The notes: a model not told the origin generated them from the letters alone. A stretch of 33,237 nt of DNA from SAR86 cluster bacterium (GCA_022447065.1 JAKUUM010000017.1:1-33237), one strand, 5' to 3'. Counted from the first letter of the stretch, positions 1 through 8,470 are shown. Translations and numbers: made by a program.

Positions 1-72
1 TTTTAAATAAATAGGATCTTCAAGGACCCCTATTATTAAGATTTTCCCGTTTTTTACAGTTAAAATAAATCA

Positions 73-1842
73 ATGGATCCACAACTACAGGTAGCTTTAA
101 TTCTATTTGTACTTCTAGGTTTTTTGATCTGGGGTAGGTGGAGATATGATGGTGTAACCTTGTTGGCCTTGGCTTTGATGGTCTTACTGGGACTAGTCCC
201 TGCTAAGGAAGCTTTTTTAGGCTTTGGACATCCTGCTGTCATAACTGTTGCTCTAGTGCTTTTAATCAGTAAAGCTATAGAGAGATCTGGATTTATTAAC
301 ATGATAGGAGATTTGCTAAGACAAAAGATCTCTGGAGAAAAGCAGTTTCTCATTATACTCATGCTAGTGGCAGGATTGCTTTCTTCTTTTATGAATAACA
401 TTGGAGCCATGGCTTTGCTATTACCAGTAACCATAGGAATAGCACAAAAAATGGAATGGAATCCTTCCAAATTTCTGATGCCTCTAGCGTTTGCCTCTAT
501 CTTAGGGGGAATGAATACTAAAATTGGTACCCCCCCCAACATTATTATTTCTGAATTCAGAGAAGAATATACAGGTACCCCCTTTGATTTTTTTGATTTT
601 GCTTTTGCAGGTTTACCAATAAGTTTTTTAGGTATTCTATTTATAGCTTTATTGGGCTGGCGTTTTGTTAAGTTAAGAAAGGAAGGAAGTCAACAAAGAC
701 CTTTAGTTGATATACAAGATTATTTAGTGGAGATGACCGTTGAAGAGGATAGTGAGTTAATAGGCAAGCGGATACATGAGTTTACTAGAAAACTGGGTTC
801 GGTTAACGTTTTGATGGGGGTTGTTTCGGAGAAAGGAACCATAAGAAAGCCACATCATCAAGAAACCTTTGAAGCATTACAAATTCTAGTACTAAAGATA
901 TCTCCAGATGACGTAGCAGGAGTGCAAACTGAATTTGGATTATCCTTAGACCCTGATCTAGAAGATCAAAAGCGGCAAGGAGAATTGGAAGAAATTGAAA
1001 CCATGATAACTCCAAGGTCTAGACTTATTGGTCGTAAGTTCTCTTACTTTAAGCGTGTGGCCGGTGGCGCTCTTTCTTTGTTGGGCTTATGGAGACAAGG
1101 ATCAAATCTAAGGAGAAGGCTAGCTAGAGAAATATTTAAGGCTGGTGATGTATTGCTCGTATCAAACAGAGATACCGATGAAAGAGCGGCAGAGAAATTG
1201 GAACTACTAGGTTTGATGCCTCTTTGGCAGAGAGAACTAGACGTAATAAGAGATACTTCTAGAGTCGTGCAAGCTTTACTTATTTTTGGAACCGCTCTCG
1301 TTGCCGTAATTTTTTTTGGAGTCAATATTATTGTAGCTTTCTTGCTTTGTGTTTTGGCTTATGCTGCAAATAGACTTTTAAGAGGTGATGGAATATACAG
1401 ACACATTGAGTGGCCTGTCGTTGTTATGCTTGGAGCTATGATTCCGATTGGTGGGGCTTTGACCTCTTCTGGATTAACTGTTACAGCAGCTGAGTTTTTA
1501 ACGACTTACTTTTCGGGTGTGAATGTAGTTTGGCCATTAGTGACAATTCTTGTAGTTACCATGTTTATCTCAGACTTAATAAACAACGCTGCTACTGCCG
1601 TAATAATGGCACCTCTTTCGATTCAAGTTGCGGACCAAATAAATCAGCCTTTTGAACCTTTTTTAATGGCCGTTGCAGTAGGTGCCAGCTGTGCTTTTCT
1701 TTCGCCTATAGGTCATCAGTGCAATACATTGGTAATGGGACCTGGTAACTACAGATTCGGTGATTATTGGAGACTGGGACTGCCTTTAGAGATTCTGATT
1801 GTCCTTATCTCTATCCCAGTGATTATGTACACTTGGTTTTAA
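73..1842 (+). CDS. SLC13/DASS-family permease with two RCK_C (TrkA-C) domains
   Basis: A 589-residue inner-membrane protein. An N-terminal hydrophobic half (about 1-205) and a C-terminal one (about 395-589) flank a soluble insert. The first half carries the family signature NNIGA (from N108) and a GTPPN loop ending at N156; the second carries NNAATA and SPIGHQCN, the repeated substrate/Na+ loops of the SLC13 (citrate, sulfate, dicarboxylate) family. The insert holds two TrkA-C-like domains (about 215-290 and 305-385), as in YfbS/SAC1-type members, which probably sense a ligand or ion. The substrate cannot be read from sequence; a di- or tricarboxylate or an inorganic anion is likely. ATG 73 is the first start in frame; no strong ribosome binding site precedes it. 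The gene converges on the mscS-type gene. A run of eight C at 530-537 encodes part of GTPPN. Confidence 0.9.
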   Translation: MDPQLQVALILFVLLGFLIWGRWRYDGVTLLALALMVLLGLVPAKEAFLGFGHPAVITVALVLLISKAIERSGFINMIGDLLRQKISGEKQFLIILMLVAGLLSSFMNNIGAMALLLPVTIGIAQKMEWNPSKFLMPLAFASILGGMNTKIGTPPNIIISEFREEYTGTPFDFFDFAFAGLPISFLGILFIALLGWRFVKLRKEGSQQRPLVDIQDYLVEMTVEEDSELIGKRIHEFTRKLGSVNVLMGVVSEKGTIRKPHHQETFEALQILVLKISPDDVAGVQTEFGLSLDPDLEDQKRQGELEEIETMITPRSRLIGRKFSYFKRVAGGALSLLGLWRQGSNLRRRLAREIFKAGDVLLVSNRDTDERAAEKLELLGLMPLWQRELDVIRDTSRVVQALLIFGTALVAVIFFGVNIIVAFLLCVLAYAANRLLRGDGIYRHIEWPVVVMLGAMIPIGGALTSSGLTVTAAEFLTTYFSGVNVVWPLVTILVVTMFISDLINNAATAVIMAPLSIQVADQINQPFEPFLMAVAVGASCAFLSPIGHQCNTLVMGPGNYRFGDYWRLGLPLEILIVLISIPVIMYTWF

Positions 1843-1860
1843 TAATATTTATTATTTTTT
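1841..1860 (+). terminator. weak AT-only hairpin with T-run after the permease
   Basis: AATAAT (1841-1846) and ATTATT (1851-1856) can pair around a four-base loop and are followed by T residues to 1860. The stem has no G-C pairs, so it is at best a weak terminator. It fills the 32-base gap between two convergent genes, where termination is expected. Confidence 0.3.
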
Positions 1861-1874
1861 ACTCATACCAATAG

Positions 1875-2963
1875 TTATTTAATCTCTGGTAGTTTTTCAA
1901 CATAGAGTGAACGACTTGGAAAAGCAAAGTCTGAACCGTTAGACTTTACTGTTTCTATTATGTTAAAGATAAGCTTTTCTTTAATATCAGCATACTCTTT
2001 GAAAGCTACTGGGTCTATATGCCAAATGATTCTAAGATCAATAGAACTTGAGCCTAGTTCAGAAACTTTAACAAAATTATCTTTAGTTATATCTGTGGGT
2101 AAATTCTTATCATCTGTTATATAAGTTTCTATGTCAGAACTAATAGCTTTAAGCTGGTCTATTGTCGTGCTATATGTAAGATTAATGGTCCAGTCTAGCC
2201 TCCTAACTTCCATCATTGCGTGGTTTATAACTTGAGCATCAGATAAGTCCGCGTTAGGCACAAAAACAGGCGAAGAATCGAAAAGCTTTAACGTCGTTGA
2301 CCTTAAACCTATATGGTCGACTATTCCATGAAGTGAGTCTCCAATTCTAATTCTGTCCCCTTTTTGAAATCGGTTTTCACTTAGTATAAAAATACCTGCA
2401 AATATATTCTTAAATACGTCTTGAGCTCCCAAGGCAAGGGCAATTCCAAAAAGCCCCAATCCAGCAACAATAGGTCCTATTTGTATGCCCCATATATCTA
2501 GGATCATTGCTGCAGCAGTAATCCATATTAGGACTTCAATTGCCTTTCTCATCCAACCCAACATAGCTGGAGTCATCCATTTATCATCTAACAAAGAGAG
2601 CAAAGGACCAATTAGGTTTGCTAATGCACTGAAGATAGTGACAATGACTATCATCTTAACGAGAGTCGTTGCGACAAAATCTAGGGTCCCATCAAGAGGT
2701 AAATAGAAGGCTATCAAATAGAAGCCAAGTGCTATAGGGACAAGACCTAATGGGTTTCTTAGAGACTCTATAATTTTATCGTCTAACCTACTATCAGTCT
2801 TGGTTGCTTTATTGCTTAACCAATCTATGACCTTAGTTGTTAAGAGAGACCTTACTAATAAGCTCACAACAATTATTGCAAGGCATATGATTATTTCACC
2901 AATTCCAAATCCTCTAATGCCCTCGTTCCAGGTTTCTCTTAAAATTTCAATAAAATTATCCAT
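1875..2963 (-). CDS. small-conductance mechanosensitive channel, MscS family
   Basis: A 362-residue membrane channel that would release solutes on hypo-osmotic shock. Hydrophobic helices lie at roughly 20-43, 70-90, 98-120 and 132-152, followed by the pore helix and conserved MscS stretch around 162-190 (GLGLFGIALALGAQDVFKN). The beta domain (GDRIRIG...GIVDHIGLRSTTL) and the alpha/beta C-terminal domain follow. It is longer than E. coli MscS (286 residues), with one extra helix, as in mid-sized homologues such as YnaI. A TTG two codons upstream (2969) is possible but would sit one base from the AGAGG ribosome binding site; ATG 2963 has a seven-base spacer and is preferred. It lies two bases after the corB-type stop, so the two are cotranscribed and probably translationally coupled. 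Confidence 0.92.
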   Translation of the reverse strand: MDNFIEILRETWNEGIRGFGIGEIIICLAIIVVSLLVRSLLTTKVIDWLSNKATKTDSRLDDKIIESLRNPLGLVPIALGFYLIAFYLPLDGTLDFVATTLVKMIVIVTIFSALANLIGPLLSLLDDKWMTPAMLGWMRKAIEVLIWITAAAMILDIWGIQIGPIVAGLGLFGIALALGAQDVFKNIFAGIFILSENRFQKGDRIRIGDSLHGIVDHIGLRSTTLKLFDSSPVFVPNADLSDAQVINHAMMEVRRLDWTINLTYSTTIDQLKAISSDIETYITDDKNLPTDITKDNFVKVSELGSSSIDLRIIWHIDPVAFKEYADIKEKLIFNIIETVKSNGSDFAFPSRSLYVEKLPEIK

Positions 2964-2965
2964 TT

Positions 2966-4231
2966 TCAATCCTCTTCTTCAATTTCTTTAATTCTTTGAG
3001 CTTTCGCCATCTTAACAACATTATCTTTGATTAGAATTGTTTCAAACCTGTATTCACCTATTTTAAGTCCAACATTGCTTTCAGGAATTGATTGGGCTGT
3101 TTCTAGGATTAATCCACTGAGAGTTTTAGGACCATCAGTTGGTAAATCCCAATCAATCCTTTTATTGATATCTCTTATCATCATACTTCCTTCGAGCATA
3201 TATGAACCATCTGCTTGCGGCATAATATCCATTTTGTCTGCTCTTTCGGAGGTAATTTCACCAACAATAATTTCTAAAATGTCTCGAAGGGTAATAAGGC
3301 CCTCAATATCACCATATTCATCAACTATTAGGCCAACGCGTTTGTTTTCCAACTGGAAATTTGCTAACTGTTTATTTAAAGGGGTACTTTCTGGGATAAA
3401 CAGAGGATTTTCTATAAAAGTTTTTAATGAAGTTTTACTAGGTTGATCTAATCCTAAGAAATCAGCTTTTTTATTAGAACTAATAAAGCCAACAATATTG
3501 TCTATAGTCCCTTTATAGATCGGTATGTAAGTAAATCTAATGTTATTTAAATTATGAATTATGTTTTCTATGTCAGTTTTTATATTGATTCCAACAATTT
3601 CATTTTTGGGTATCATGACATCATTCACAGATAAATAATCCATATCAAAAATACCCAACAACATTTCAAGTTGCGATTTAGGCATTCCTGATGATTGCAA
3701 GATCGTTCTTAATTCTTCTTGGCTAAACTCTTCTTCAATTTGTTTTTTAGGATTTACGCCTATAAGTTTTGTTAGTGAATTTGATATTGCACTTATGAGA
3801 TAAACAGCTGGTTCAAGAATTTTTAAAAGTGGTTTGAGTAAAAAGGAAGCTGGGAAAGCAATGCTTTCAGGTTTAATCGCAGCAATGGTCTTAGGAGTGA
3901 CTTCTGCAAAAATAAGGATAATTAGTGTCAAAAGAAGAGTTACATAAAAAATACTTGCTTCTCCCCATATCCTTATTGCTATGATTGTAGCTAAGGTGGC
4001 GGCAAGTATATTTACAAAATTATTCCCGATTAAGATTACTCCTAAAAGTTTATCTGTTCTCTTTAGTAATTTTGTAACTCTTTTAGCTCCCTGGTGTTTA
4101 TTTTTAACAAGGTGCTTTAGTCTGTACCGATTTATTGCCATCATGCTTGTTTCAGAGCTCGAAAAAAAGGCAGACAAAAGCACCAACACCCCAACTAGAG
4201 AAAAAAGAATCCAGATTGGAATTTCGTTCAA
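2966..4231 (-). CDS. corB: CNNM/CBS-domain transporter, CorB/YfjD-HlyC/CorC family
   Basis: A 421-residue protein with an N-terminal DUF21/CNNM membrane domain (helices near 7-30, 58-90, 95-120, 130-155; motif FFSSSETSM near the start), a CBS pair (about 205-330, beginning MIPKNE and including RDILEIIVGE) and a C-terminal CorC_HlyC domain (about 332-412). Family members act in Mg2+/Co2+ export or homeostasis. In E. coli the homologue yfjD lies close to ffh-rpsP, and here it is divergent from rpsP, which supports the CorB assignment; ffh and ypjD are absent from the interval. The start is TTG 4231: an in-frame stop occurs eight codons upstream, and the next ATG would delete the first transmembrane helix. 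It is followed within two bases by the MscS gene. Confidence 0.85.
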   Translation of the reverse strand: MNEIPIWILFSLVGVLVLLSAFFSSSETSMMAINRYRLKHLVKNKHQGAKRVTKLLKRTDKLLGVILIGNNFVNILAATLATIIAIRIWGEASIFYVTLLLTLIILIFAEVTPKTIAAIKPESIAFPASFLLKPLLKILEPAVYLISAISNSLTKLIGVNPKKQIEEEFSQEELRTILQSSGMPKSQLEMLLGIFDMDYLSVNDVMIPKNEIVGINIKTDIENIIHNLNNIRFTYIPIYKGTIDNIVGFISSNKKADFLGLDQPSKTSLKTFIENPLFIPESTPLNKQLANFQLENKRVGLIVDEYGDIEGLITLRDILEIIVGEITSERADKMDIMPQADGSYMLEGSMMIRDINKRIDWDLPTDGPKTLSGLILETAQSIPESNVGLKIGEYRFETILIKDNVVKMAKAQRIKEIEEED

Positions 4232-4303
4232 TGGAATTAAGCTATAAACGCTTTAAGAGTGAAAATATGGTTTAAAAAATTTATTAATTTATATTCTTTT
4301 TTC

Positions 4304-4332
4304 ATTATATCTTAAGGGTTTATATCTGAAAA
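4304..4332 (-). promoter_or_regulatory. candidate promoter for the corB-mscS pair
   Basis: On the minus strand a perfect TATAAT (plus-strand 4304-4309) lies 17 bases downstream of TTTTCA (4327-4332), a 4/6 match to the -35 consensus. Transcription would begin near 4297, giving a leader of about 65 bases before the TTG start. The surrounding DNA is very AT-rich, so chance matches are likely. Confidence 0.35.
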
Positions 4333-4355
4333 ATAGATAGAAAAGAAATTTTTAG

Positions 4356-4383
4356 TTGAAAGGTAGTTAATATCCCTTAGAAT
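4356..4383 (+). promoter_or_regulatory. rpsP operon promoter with GC-rich discriminator
   Basis: TTGAAA (4356-4361), a 16-base spacer and TAGAAT (4378-4383) make a good sigma-70 promoter. It is followed at once by GAGCGCC, a GC-rich discriminator of the type that makes ribosomal promoters sensitive to ppGpp/DksA and initiating NTP levels. Transcription would start near 4390, giving a leader of about 30 bases before rpsP. The 13-base block TAGAATGAGCGCC recurs with one mismatch before the dehydrogenase gene at 17626 and in shortened form before rplS. Confidence 0.7.
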
Positions 4384-4420
4384 GAGCGCCTTTTTAAGTA
4401 CAAAGGCATATTTTTAAGCA

Positions 4421-4873
4421 ATGTTAAAGATCCGTTTAGCTAGAGCAGGGGCAAAGAAAAAGCCCTTTTTTCATATCACTGTCGCTGATTCAAGGATGCC
4501 AAGAGACGGAAGATTCATTGAAAGAATTGGTTATTTCAATCCTATCTCTAGGGGCAAGGAGGTCCGCTTAGAAGTTAATCAAGTAAGAATTGATTATTGG
4601 ATATCTAAAGGAGCACAAGTTAGCGAAAGAGTATTAACTCTTATTAAAGAAAATAATGAAACTCCTGAAAAAAGGATCAAAAGGGAAGAAAAAAAAGGAA
4701 AAAGAAGACTTCAAAGAATCGCTAAGAGAGCTGAGATGAAATCTGAGGAAGTTCCAGTAGAAGAAGCAAAATCAGCAGAAGCCAAAGCTGAAGAAGCACC
4801 GGCGGAAGAAGAAACACCGACGGAAGAAGAAAAAAAAGCCTCAACTGATTCTGAAAAGAAACCTGAAAATTAA
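4421..4873 (+). CDS. rpsP: 30S ribosomal protein S16 with long acidic C-terminal tail
   Basis: Residues 1-80 are a canonical S16 core ([30 protein letters not shown]). S16 binds 16S rRNA and assists 30S assembly. The protein is 150 residues, against 82 in E. coli. The extra part is a basic segment ([13 protein letters not shown]) followed by about 55 residues dominated by Glu, Ala, Pro and Lys, with tandem EEAxAEE-like units, probably disordered. It heads the rpsP-rimM-trmD-rplS operon, with rimM 11 bases downstream. No strong ribosome binding site is visible; AAGG lies about 15 bases upstream. The core start aligns with the family. Confidence 0.97.
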   Translation: MLKIRLARAGAKKKPFFHITVADSRMPRDGRFIERIGYFNPISRGKEVRLEVNQVRIDYWISKGAQVSERVLTLIKENNETPEKRIKREEKKGKRRLQRIAKRAEMKSEEVPVEEAKSAEAKAEEAPAEEETPTEEEKKASTDSEKKPEN

Positions 4874-4884
4874 CTTTTTAAATT

Positions 4885-5409
4885 ATGATCAATCGGTCTA
4901 AAGACCGAAAAATTCCTTTAGGTATTTTTGGTAAGCCTTTTGGAATAAAAGGATATATTTTTTTAAGGTATTATGGGGATAGTCCAGAAAATATAAAAGA
5001 ATTTACAGATTTATTTGTGAAGGAAAGAATTTATATTGAAGTGGAAGAGGTATTTATTAGAAAAGGAAAGCTAACTATAAAACTGAAAGGAGTTGATGAC
5101 AGAAATGAGGCTGAGAAATTTAGAAATGAAGAGCTATTTGTATTTGAAGATCAGTTACCAGTCTTGCCTGAAGGTGAATATTATTGGTTTCAACTAGAGA
5201 AGCTTCAAGTTATAAACGAGCAAAATGAAATTCTTGGAGCCATAGATCACCTAATGGCTACCGGAGCCAATGATGTTATGGTTACTAAACCCTCTCAATA
5301 CAGTATTGACGATAAAGAAAGACTTATTCCTTTCCTAAAAACGGAAATTGTTATCAAAGTAGACCTAAGAGATAGTTTGGTTTATGTAAAATGGTCAAAA
5401 GACTACTAA
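4885..5409 (+). CDS. rimM: 16S rRNA processing/ribosome maturation factor RimM
   Basis: A 174-residue factor that binds S19 and helps 30S head maturation. The N-terminal RimM domain has the hallmark LGIFGKPFGIKGYI near residue 12, and the C-terminal PRC-barrel begins at YYWFQLEKLQV (about 98) and includes GANDVMV. Length matches the family (E. coli 182). It lies 11 bases after rpsP and six before trmD, so it is part of the operon. The ribosome binding site is weak, consistent with the low RimM-to-ribosomal-protein ratio known in E. coli, although low expression here is an inference. Confidence 0.96.
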   Translation: MINRSKDRKIPLGIFGKPFGIKGYIFLRYYGDSPENIKEFTDLFVKERIYIEVEEVFIRKGKLTIKLKGVDDRNEAEKFRNEELFVFEDQLPVLPEGEYYWFQLEKLQVINEQNEILGAIDHLMATGANDVMVTKPSQYSIDDKERLIPFLKTEIVIKVDLRDSLVYVKWSKDY

Positions 5410-5415
5410 ATTTCT

Positions 5416-6153
5416 ATGCGCTTCGATGTAATAAGTTTATTTCCTGATCTTATAAAGAATGCCTTTGCTTATGGAGTAACTGGAAGAGCTATAAAGAAAA
5501 AGAAGATTACTGTTGATGCTCTAAATCCAAGAGATTTCTCCACCGACATTAATGGAAGGGTTGATGACCGTCCTTATGGTGGAGGTCCAGGCATGATAAT
5601 ACAAGCGGAGCCCATGATAACTGCGATAAAAGAGGCAAAAAAGAATTCTGAAAATCCACACACTATCCTTATGTCACCCCAAGGCAAAATATTTTGTCAA
5701 GACAAAGCTAAGGAGTTGTCTAAAGTAGAGCACTTAGTGATAGTTTGCGGCAGATATGAAGGAATTGATCAGAGAATTATTGATTCGGAGATAGATGAAG
5801 AATGTTCCGTAGGAGAATATATCCTTAGTGGAGGCGAAATACCTGCATTAGTAATAATGGATTCAGTTAGTAGAATCATCGAGGGGGTTCTTGGTGATCC
5901 TGATTCAGTACTAAATGATACATTTAGTGATGGGCTTCTTAAGCATCCTCAATACACAAGACCAGAATCCAGTAAATACGGAAAAGTTCCAAAAGTCTTG
6001 CTAAGTGGGGATCATGAATTAATTAGAAAATGGCAACTTAAACAATCCCTAATAAAAACCAAAGAAAATAGACCAGATCTTTTAAAAGATAGGGCTCTTA
6101 ATGTAGAGGAAGAAGGTCTTTTAGAAGAAATTATGAGTGAAGAAAAAAGTTAA
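5416..6153 (+). CDS. trmD: tRNA (guanine-37-N1)-methyltransferase TrmD
   Basis: A 245-residue SPOUT methyltransferase that forms m1G37 in tRNAs reading CNN and some other codons, preventing +1 frameshifts. The AdoMet-binding trefoil knot shows [10 protein letters not shown] and [11 protein letters not shown]; the catalytic Asp lies in [17 protein letters not shown]. Length is close to the E. coli enzyme (255). It begins six bases after rimM. Its last codons run up to the extended -10 element that appears to drive rplS separately. Confidence 0.97.
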   Translation: MRFDVISLFPDLIKNAFAYGVTGRAIKKKKITVDALNPRDFSTDINGRVDDRPYGGGPGMIIQAEPMITAIKEAKKNSENPHTILMSPQGKIFCQDKAKELSKVEHLVIVCGRYEGIDQRIIDSEIDEECSVGEYILSGGEIPALVIMDSVSRIIEGVLGDPDSVLNDTFSDGLLKHPQYTRPESSKYGKVPKVLLSGDHELIRKWQLKQSLIKTKENRPDLLKDRALNVEEEGLLEEIMSEEKS

Positions 6154-6155
6154 TC

Positions 6156-6164
6156 TGATAGAAT
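6156..6164 (+). promoter_or_regulatory. extended -10 promoter for rplS in the trmD-rplS gap
   Basis: TG-A-TAGAAT (6156-6164) is an extended -10 element (TGN before the hexamer), which can work without a good -35; none is evident. It is followed directly by GCGCCCC, resembling the discriminator after the rpsP and 17626 promoters. It lies in the 46-base gap after trmD, and a start near 6171 would give a leader of about 29 bases to the rplS GTG. A separate promoter would let L19 be made in excess of RimM and TrmD. Confidence 0.5.
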
Positions 6165-6199
6165 GCGCCCCAATTAATCCCCATAAGGCACAAAGACCA

Positions 6200-6553
6200 G
6201 TGAGTAATAATAAATACATTGAACTAGTTGAAGCAGGTCAGTTAAGAGATGATATTCCTGAGTTCTCCCAGGGAGACACCGTAGTTGTTCAAGTTAGAGT
6301 GGTGGAAGGTTCAAGAGAAAGGCTTCAGCCTTTTGAAGGCATAGTGATAGGTATTAAGAACAGGGGACTTAGTTCTGCTTTTACCGTTAGAAAGATTTCT
6401 AATGGTGTGGGAGTTGAAAGGACATTCCAGACTCACAGTCCTTTAATAGGAAGTATTAAAGTAAAGCGTAAAGGAGATGTAAGACAGGCAAAGCTTTACC
6501 ACTTAAGAAAGTTAACAGGGAGAGCAGCACGTATTAAAGAGAAACTAAATTAG
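6200..6553 (+). CDS. rplS: 50S ribosomal protein L19
   Basis: L19 sits at the 30S-50S interface (bridges B6/B8). The 117-residue protein matches E. coli L19 (115 residues) end to end: [15 protein letters not shown] aligns with its N-terminus, then [34 protein letters not shown] and the C-terminal [10 protein letters not shown]. The start is taken as GTG 6200. The frame stays open back to ATG 6137, but that would overlap trmD and add 21 residues with no counterpart in L19, and the promoter-like element at 6156-6164 lies inside that extension. AAGG at 6185-6188 is a somewhat distant ribosome binding site. Confidence 0.93.
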   Translation: MSNNKYIELVEAGQLRDDIPEFSQGDTVVVQVRVVEGSRERLQPFEGIVIGIKNRGLSSAFTVRKISNGVGVERTFQTHSPLIGSIKVKRKGDVRQAKLYHLRKLTGRAARIKEKLN

Positions 6554-6578
6554 TTAACTCTTTGCGCTGTTAAACTCT

Positions 6579-7481
6579 ATGATCAGCGGCAATATTAAAT
6601 CAGTTAAACTGATAGACAGTTTCATTGATAGCATCTGGCTTGAGAAAGGTCTGAGTCAAAATACTCTCAATGCATATAGACAGGACTTATCAAATTTCAA
6701 CAACTGGTTAAATCCTATCAGTTTAGAAAAAGCCGATAAAATTAAACTGCTCGATTATCTAGCTTACAGATTAAAGAAAGGTTACAGCAGCCGATCTACA
6801 GCTCGTTCACTTTCAAGTTTAAGAGCTTTTTACTCTTATCTTCTTTCAAAATCATTAGTTAATGAAAACCCAACTGTAAAAATTTCTAGCCCTAAATTAG
6901 GCCACAGTCTTCCTAAAGTACTTTCTGAAGAAGATGTTGAAAAATTGATAAATGCTCCTGACACTAAAGAGCCATTAGGAATAAGAGATAGGGCTATGTT
7001 AGAACTTCTGTATGCTTGTGGACTTAGAATTTCAGAACTAATTAGCTTGGATGTTTTAAATTTAAACTTTAGACAGGGAGTGGTTAGAGTGATGGGTAAA
7101 GGTGGGAAAGAAAGATTAGTCCCTGTAGGCGAACAAGCGCTTGATTGGGTCTCAGATTATCTTGCCTATAGTAGGGATGAGTTAGCTAGGAACAATAAAA
7201 ATTGCTCTTTTCTTTTTTTAAGTAACAGAGGCACAGGGATGACTCGACAAACTTTTTGGTATCGAATTAAGCATTACGCTAAAAAATCTGGTGTAGATGA
7301 AAGCCTTTCTCCTCATACTCTTAGACATGCTTTTGCCACTCATTTAATAAATCATGGCGCCGATTTGAGGACAGTACAACTATTATTGGGGCATACTAGC
7401 CTATCAACAACCCAGATTTATACTGAAGTTGCTAGACATAGAATGAAAGAATTGCATAGAGAACATCATCCTAGAGGATAA
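6579..7481 (+). CDS. xerD: tyrosine recombinase XerD
   Basis: A 300-residue site-specific recombinase that acts with XerC at dif to resolve chromosome dimers, under FtsK control. The N-terminal SAM-like core-binding domain spans about 10-95. The catalytic set is complete: R150 (CGLRIS), K174 (GKGGKE), H246 and R249 (HTLRH), H272 (LLGHTS) and the nucleophile Y281 (IYTEV). The ending HREHHPRG matches the XerD (not XerC) C-terminus, and the xerD-dsbC order agrees with E. coli and Pseudomonas. dsbC follows after two bases. It is a chromosomal housekeeping gene, not a mobile-element integrase. Confidence 0.96.
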   Translation: MISGNIKSVKLIDSFIDSIWLEKGLSQNTLNAYRQDLSNFNNWLNPISLEKADKIKLLDYLAYRLKKGYSSRSTARSLSSLRAFYSYLLSKSLVNENPTVKISSPKLGHSLPKVLSEEDVEKLINAPDTKEPLGIRDRAMLELLYACGLRISELISLDVLNLNFRQGVVRVMGKGGKERLVPVGEQALDWVSDYLAYSRDELARNNKNCSFLFLSNRGTGMTRQTFWYRIKHYAKKSGVDESLSPHTLRHAFATHLINHGADLRTVQLLLGHTSLSTTQIYTEVARHRMKELHREHHPRG

Positions 7482-7483
7482 CC

Positions 7484-8236
7484 ATGAAGTTTAGTCATCT
7501 CTCAATTAACTTTGTCTTGGCTTCTTGCTTATTTTTTGGAAGCACCGAATGTTTTAGTGAGAAAAAAGAGCATGAATCAGATATTCCTTTCGTAAAGAAT
7601 ATGTTAGAAACAAAGTTACCTGAATCCATAGAAATTATTTCTGTTGTCGAAACTGATATCGAGGGTTATTTTGAAGTCAATTTCAAAGACATTGAACCTC
7701 TTTATGTCTCAAAAGACGGTAAATATCTTATTTCTGGAGATATTTTTGAAATTACAGCTGGAGGTCTAATTAACAGATCAGAATCCAGAAGAAATTACCT
7801 GAGAAAAACTTCTATAAGTCAGCTTAATAAAACTGAATTTATTATCTTTCAACCAAAAAAAGTGGAGCATTCAATATTTGTTTTTACAGATGTAGATTGT
7901 GGGTATTGCAGACAGTTTCATAGACAAATTGATGCTTATTTAGATTTAGGCATCCAAGTTAATTATCTGGCCTTTCCTAGAGCTGGCGTAGATTCTGAAT
8001 CTTTTAAAAAAATTGCTTCAGCTTGGTGTTCATCTGAACCCAATAAGGCCATAACTGAGCTTAAATTAGGATATGAAATAGAAGAGAACGTTTGTTTAGA
8101 TAACCCAGTAGAAAAACATTTTAATCTGGGTAACGATTTAGGAGTCTCTGGAACACCGTCAATAATTACTTCTGAAGGTAAACTCATACCAGGATATGTA
8201 CCGCCTGAAGATCTTATTGAGTTATTAAATAGCTAA
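7484..8236 (+). CDS. dsbC: thiol:disulfide interchange protein DsbC
   Basis: A 250-residue periplasmic disulfide isomerase, kept reduced by DsbD. It has a hydrophobic signal peptide (about 1-24), an N-terminal dimerisation domain (about 30-95), a linker and a thioredoxin-like domain with C139-G-Y-C142. C182 and C204 are 22 residues apart, the same spacing as the structural disulfide C141-C163 of E. coli DsbC. The cis-Pro loop is GTPS. An AGAGG site seven bases before ATG 7484, overlapping the xerD 3' end, fixes the start. It would service secreted cysteine-containing proteins, perhaps including the c-type cytochrome encoded at 21335. Confidence 0.95.
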   Translation: MKFSHLSINFVLASCLFFGSTECFSEKKEHESDIPFVKNMLETKLPESIEIISVVETDIEGYFEVNFKDIEPLYVSKDGKYLISGDIFEITAGGLINRSESRRNYLRKTSISQLNKTEFIIFQPKKVEHSIFVFTDVDCGYCRQFHRQIDAYLDLGIQVNYLAFPRAGVDSESFKKIASAWCSSEPNKAITELKLGYEIEENVCLDNPVEKHFNLGNDLGVSGTPSIITSEGKLIPGYVPPEDLIELLNS

Positions 8237-8254
8237 ATTTCAGAATCAGAATTT

Positions 8255-8470
8255 ATGGATATAGATTTTCCTAGAATTAATAAATTACTACCACATGAAA
8301 TTCAAAATCTTAAGGTTGAGTCAACAAAGGATGTTGTGGTTGGCTTTGGAGGATATGGAGAGGGGTATGTAAGATTCTATTTGATAGAAAATGGACATAG
8401 AATCAGACAGGCTGTAAGAAACATAAAGAAATTTATTACCCCCAAAGAAAAAATCCACGCCATTGGATAA
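8255..8470 (+). pseudogene. C-terminal remnant of an AlaC-type class I aminotransferase
   Basis: A 71-codon open frame whose last 45 residues match the extreme C-terminus of AlaC/YfdZ-type PLP aminotransferases (about 390-410 residues): the run GYGEGYVRF, then [17 protein letters not shown]. Everything upstream, including the PLP lysine and cofactor loops, is missing; the frame begins 18 bases after the dsbC stop. Full-length genes of this type lie just before hom in other proteobacteria, as I recall, and here hom follows after six bases, so this is probably a deletion remnant in its original position. The surviving frame is uninterrupted and still has an ATG, so a short peptide or coupling leader for hom is possible. 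It cannot be an aminotransferase. Confidence 0.7.

Noticed and set aside
10-34. Possible hairpin AATAGG...CCTATT at the left edge
   Set aside because: The stem is interrupted, no U-run follows on the plus strand, and the gene it would terminate is outside the window.
6579-7481. xerD as a mobile-element integrase
   Set aside because: Its C-terminus, length and xerD-dsbC-prfB-lysS neighbourhood are those of the housekeeping recombinase.
8255-8470. A new small conserved protein before hom
   Set aside because: The sequence matches the extreme C-terminus of AlaC-type aminotransferases, so a remnant is the simpler reading, though residual function is not excluded.
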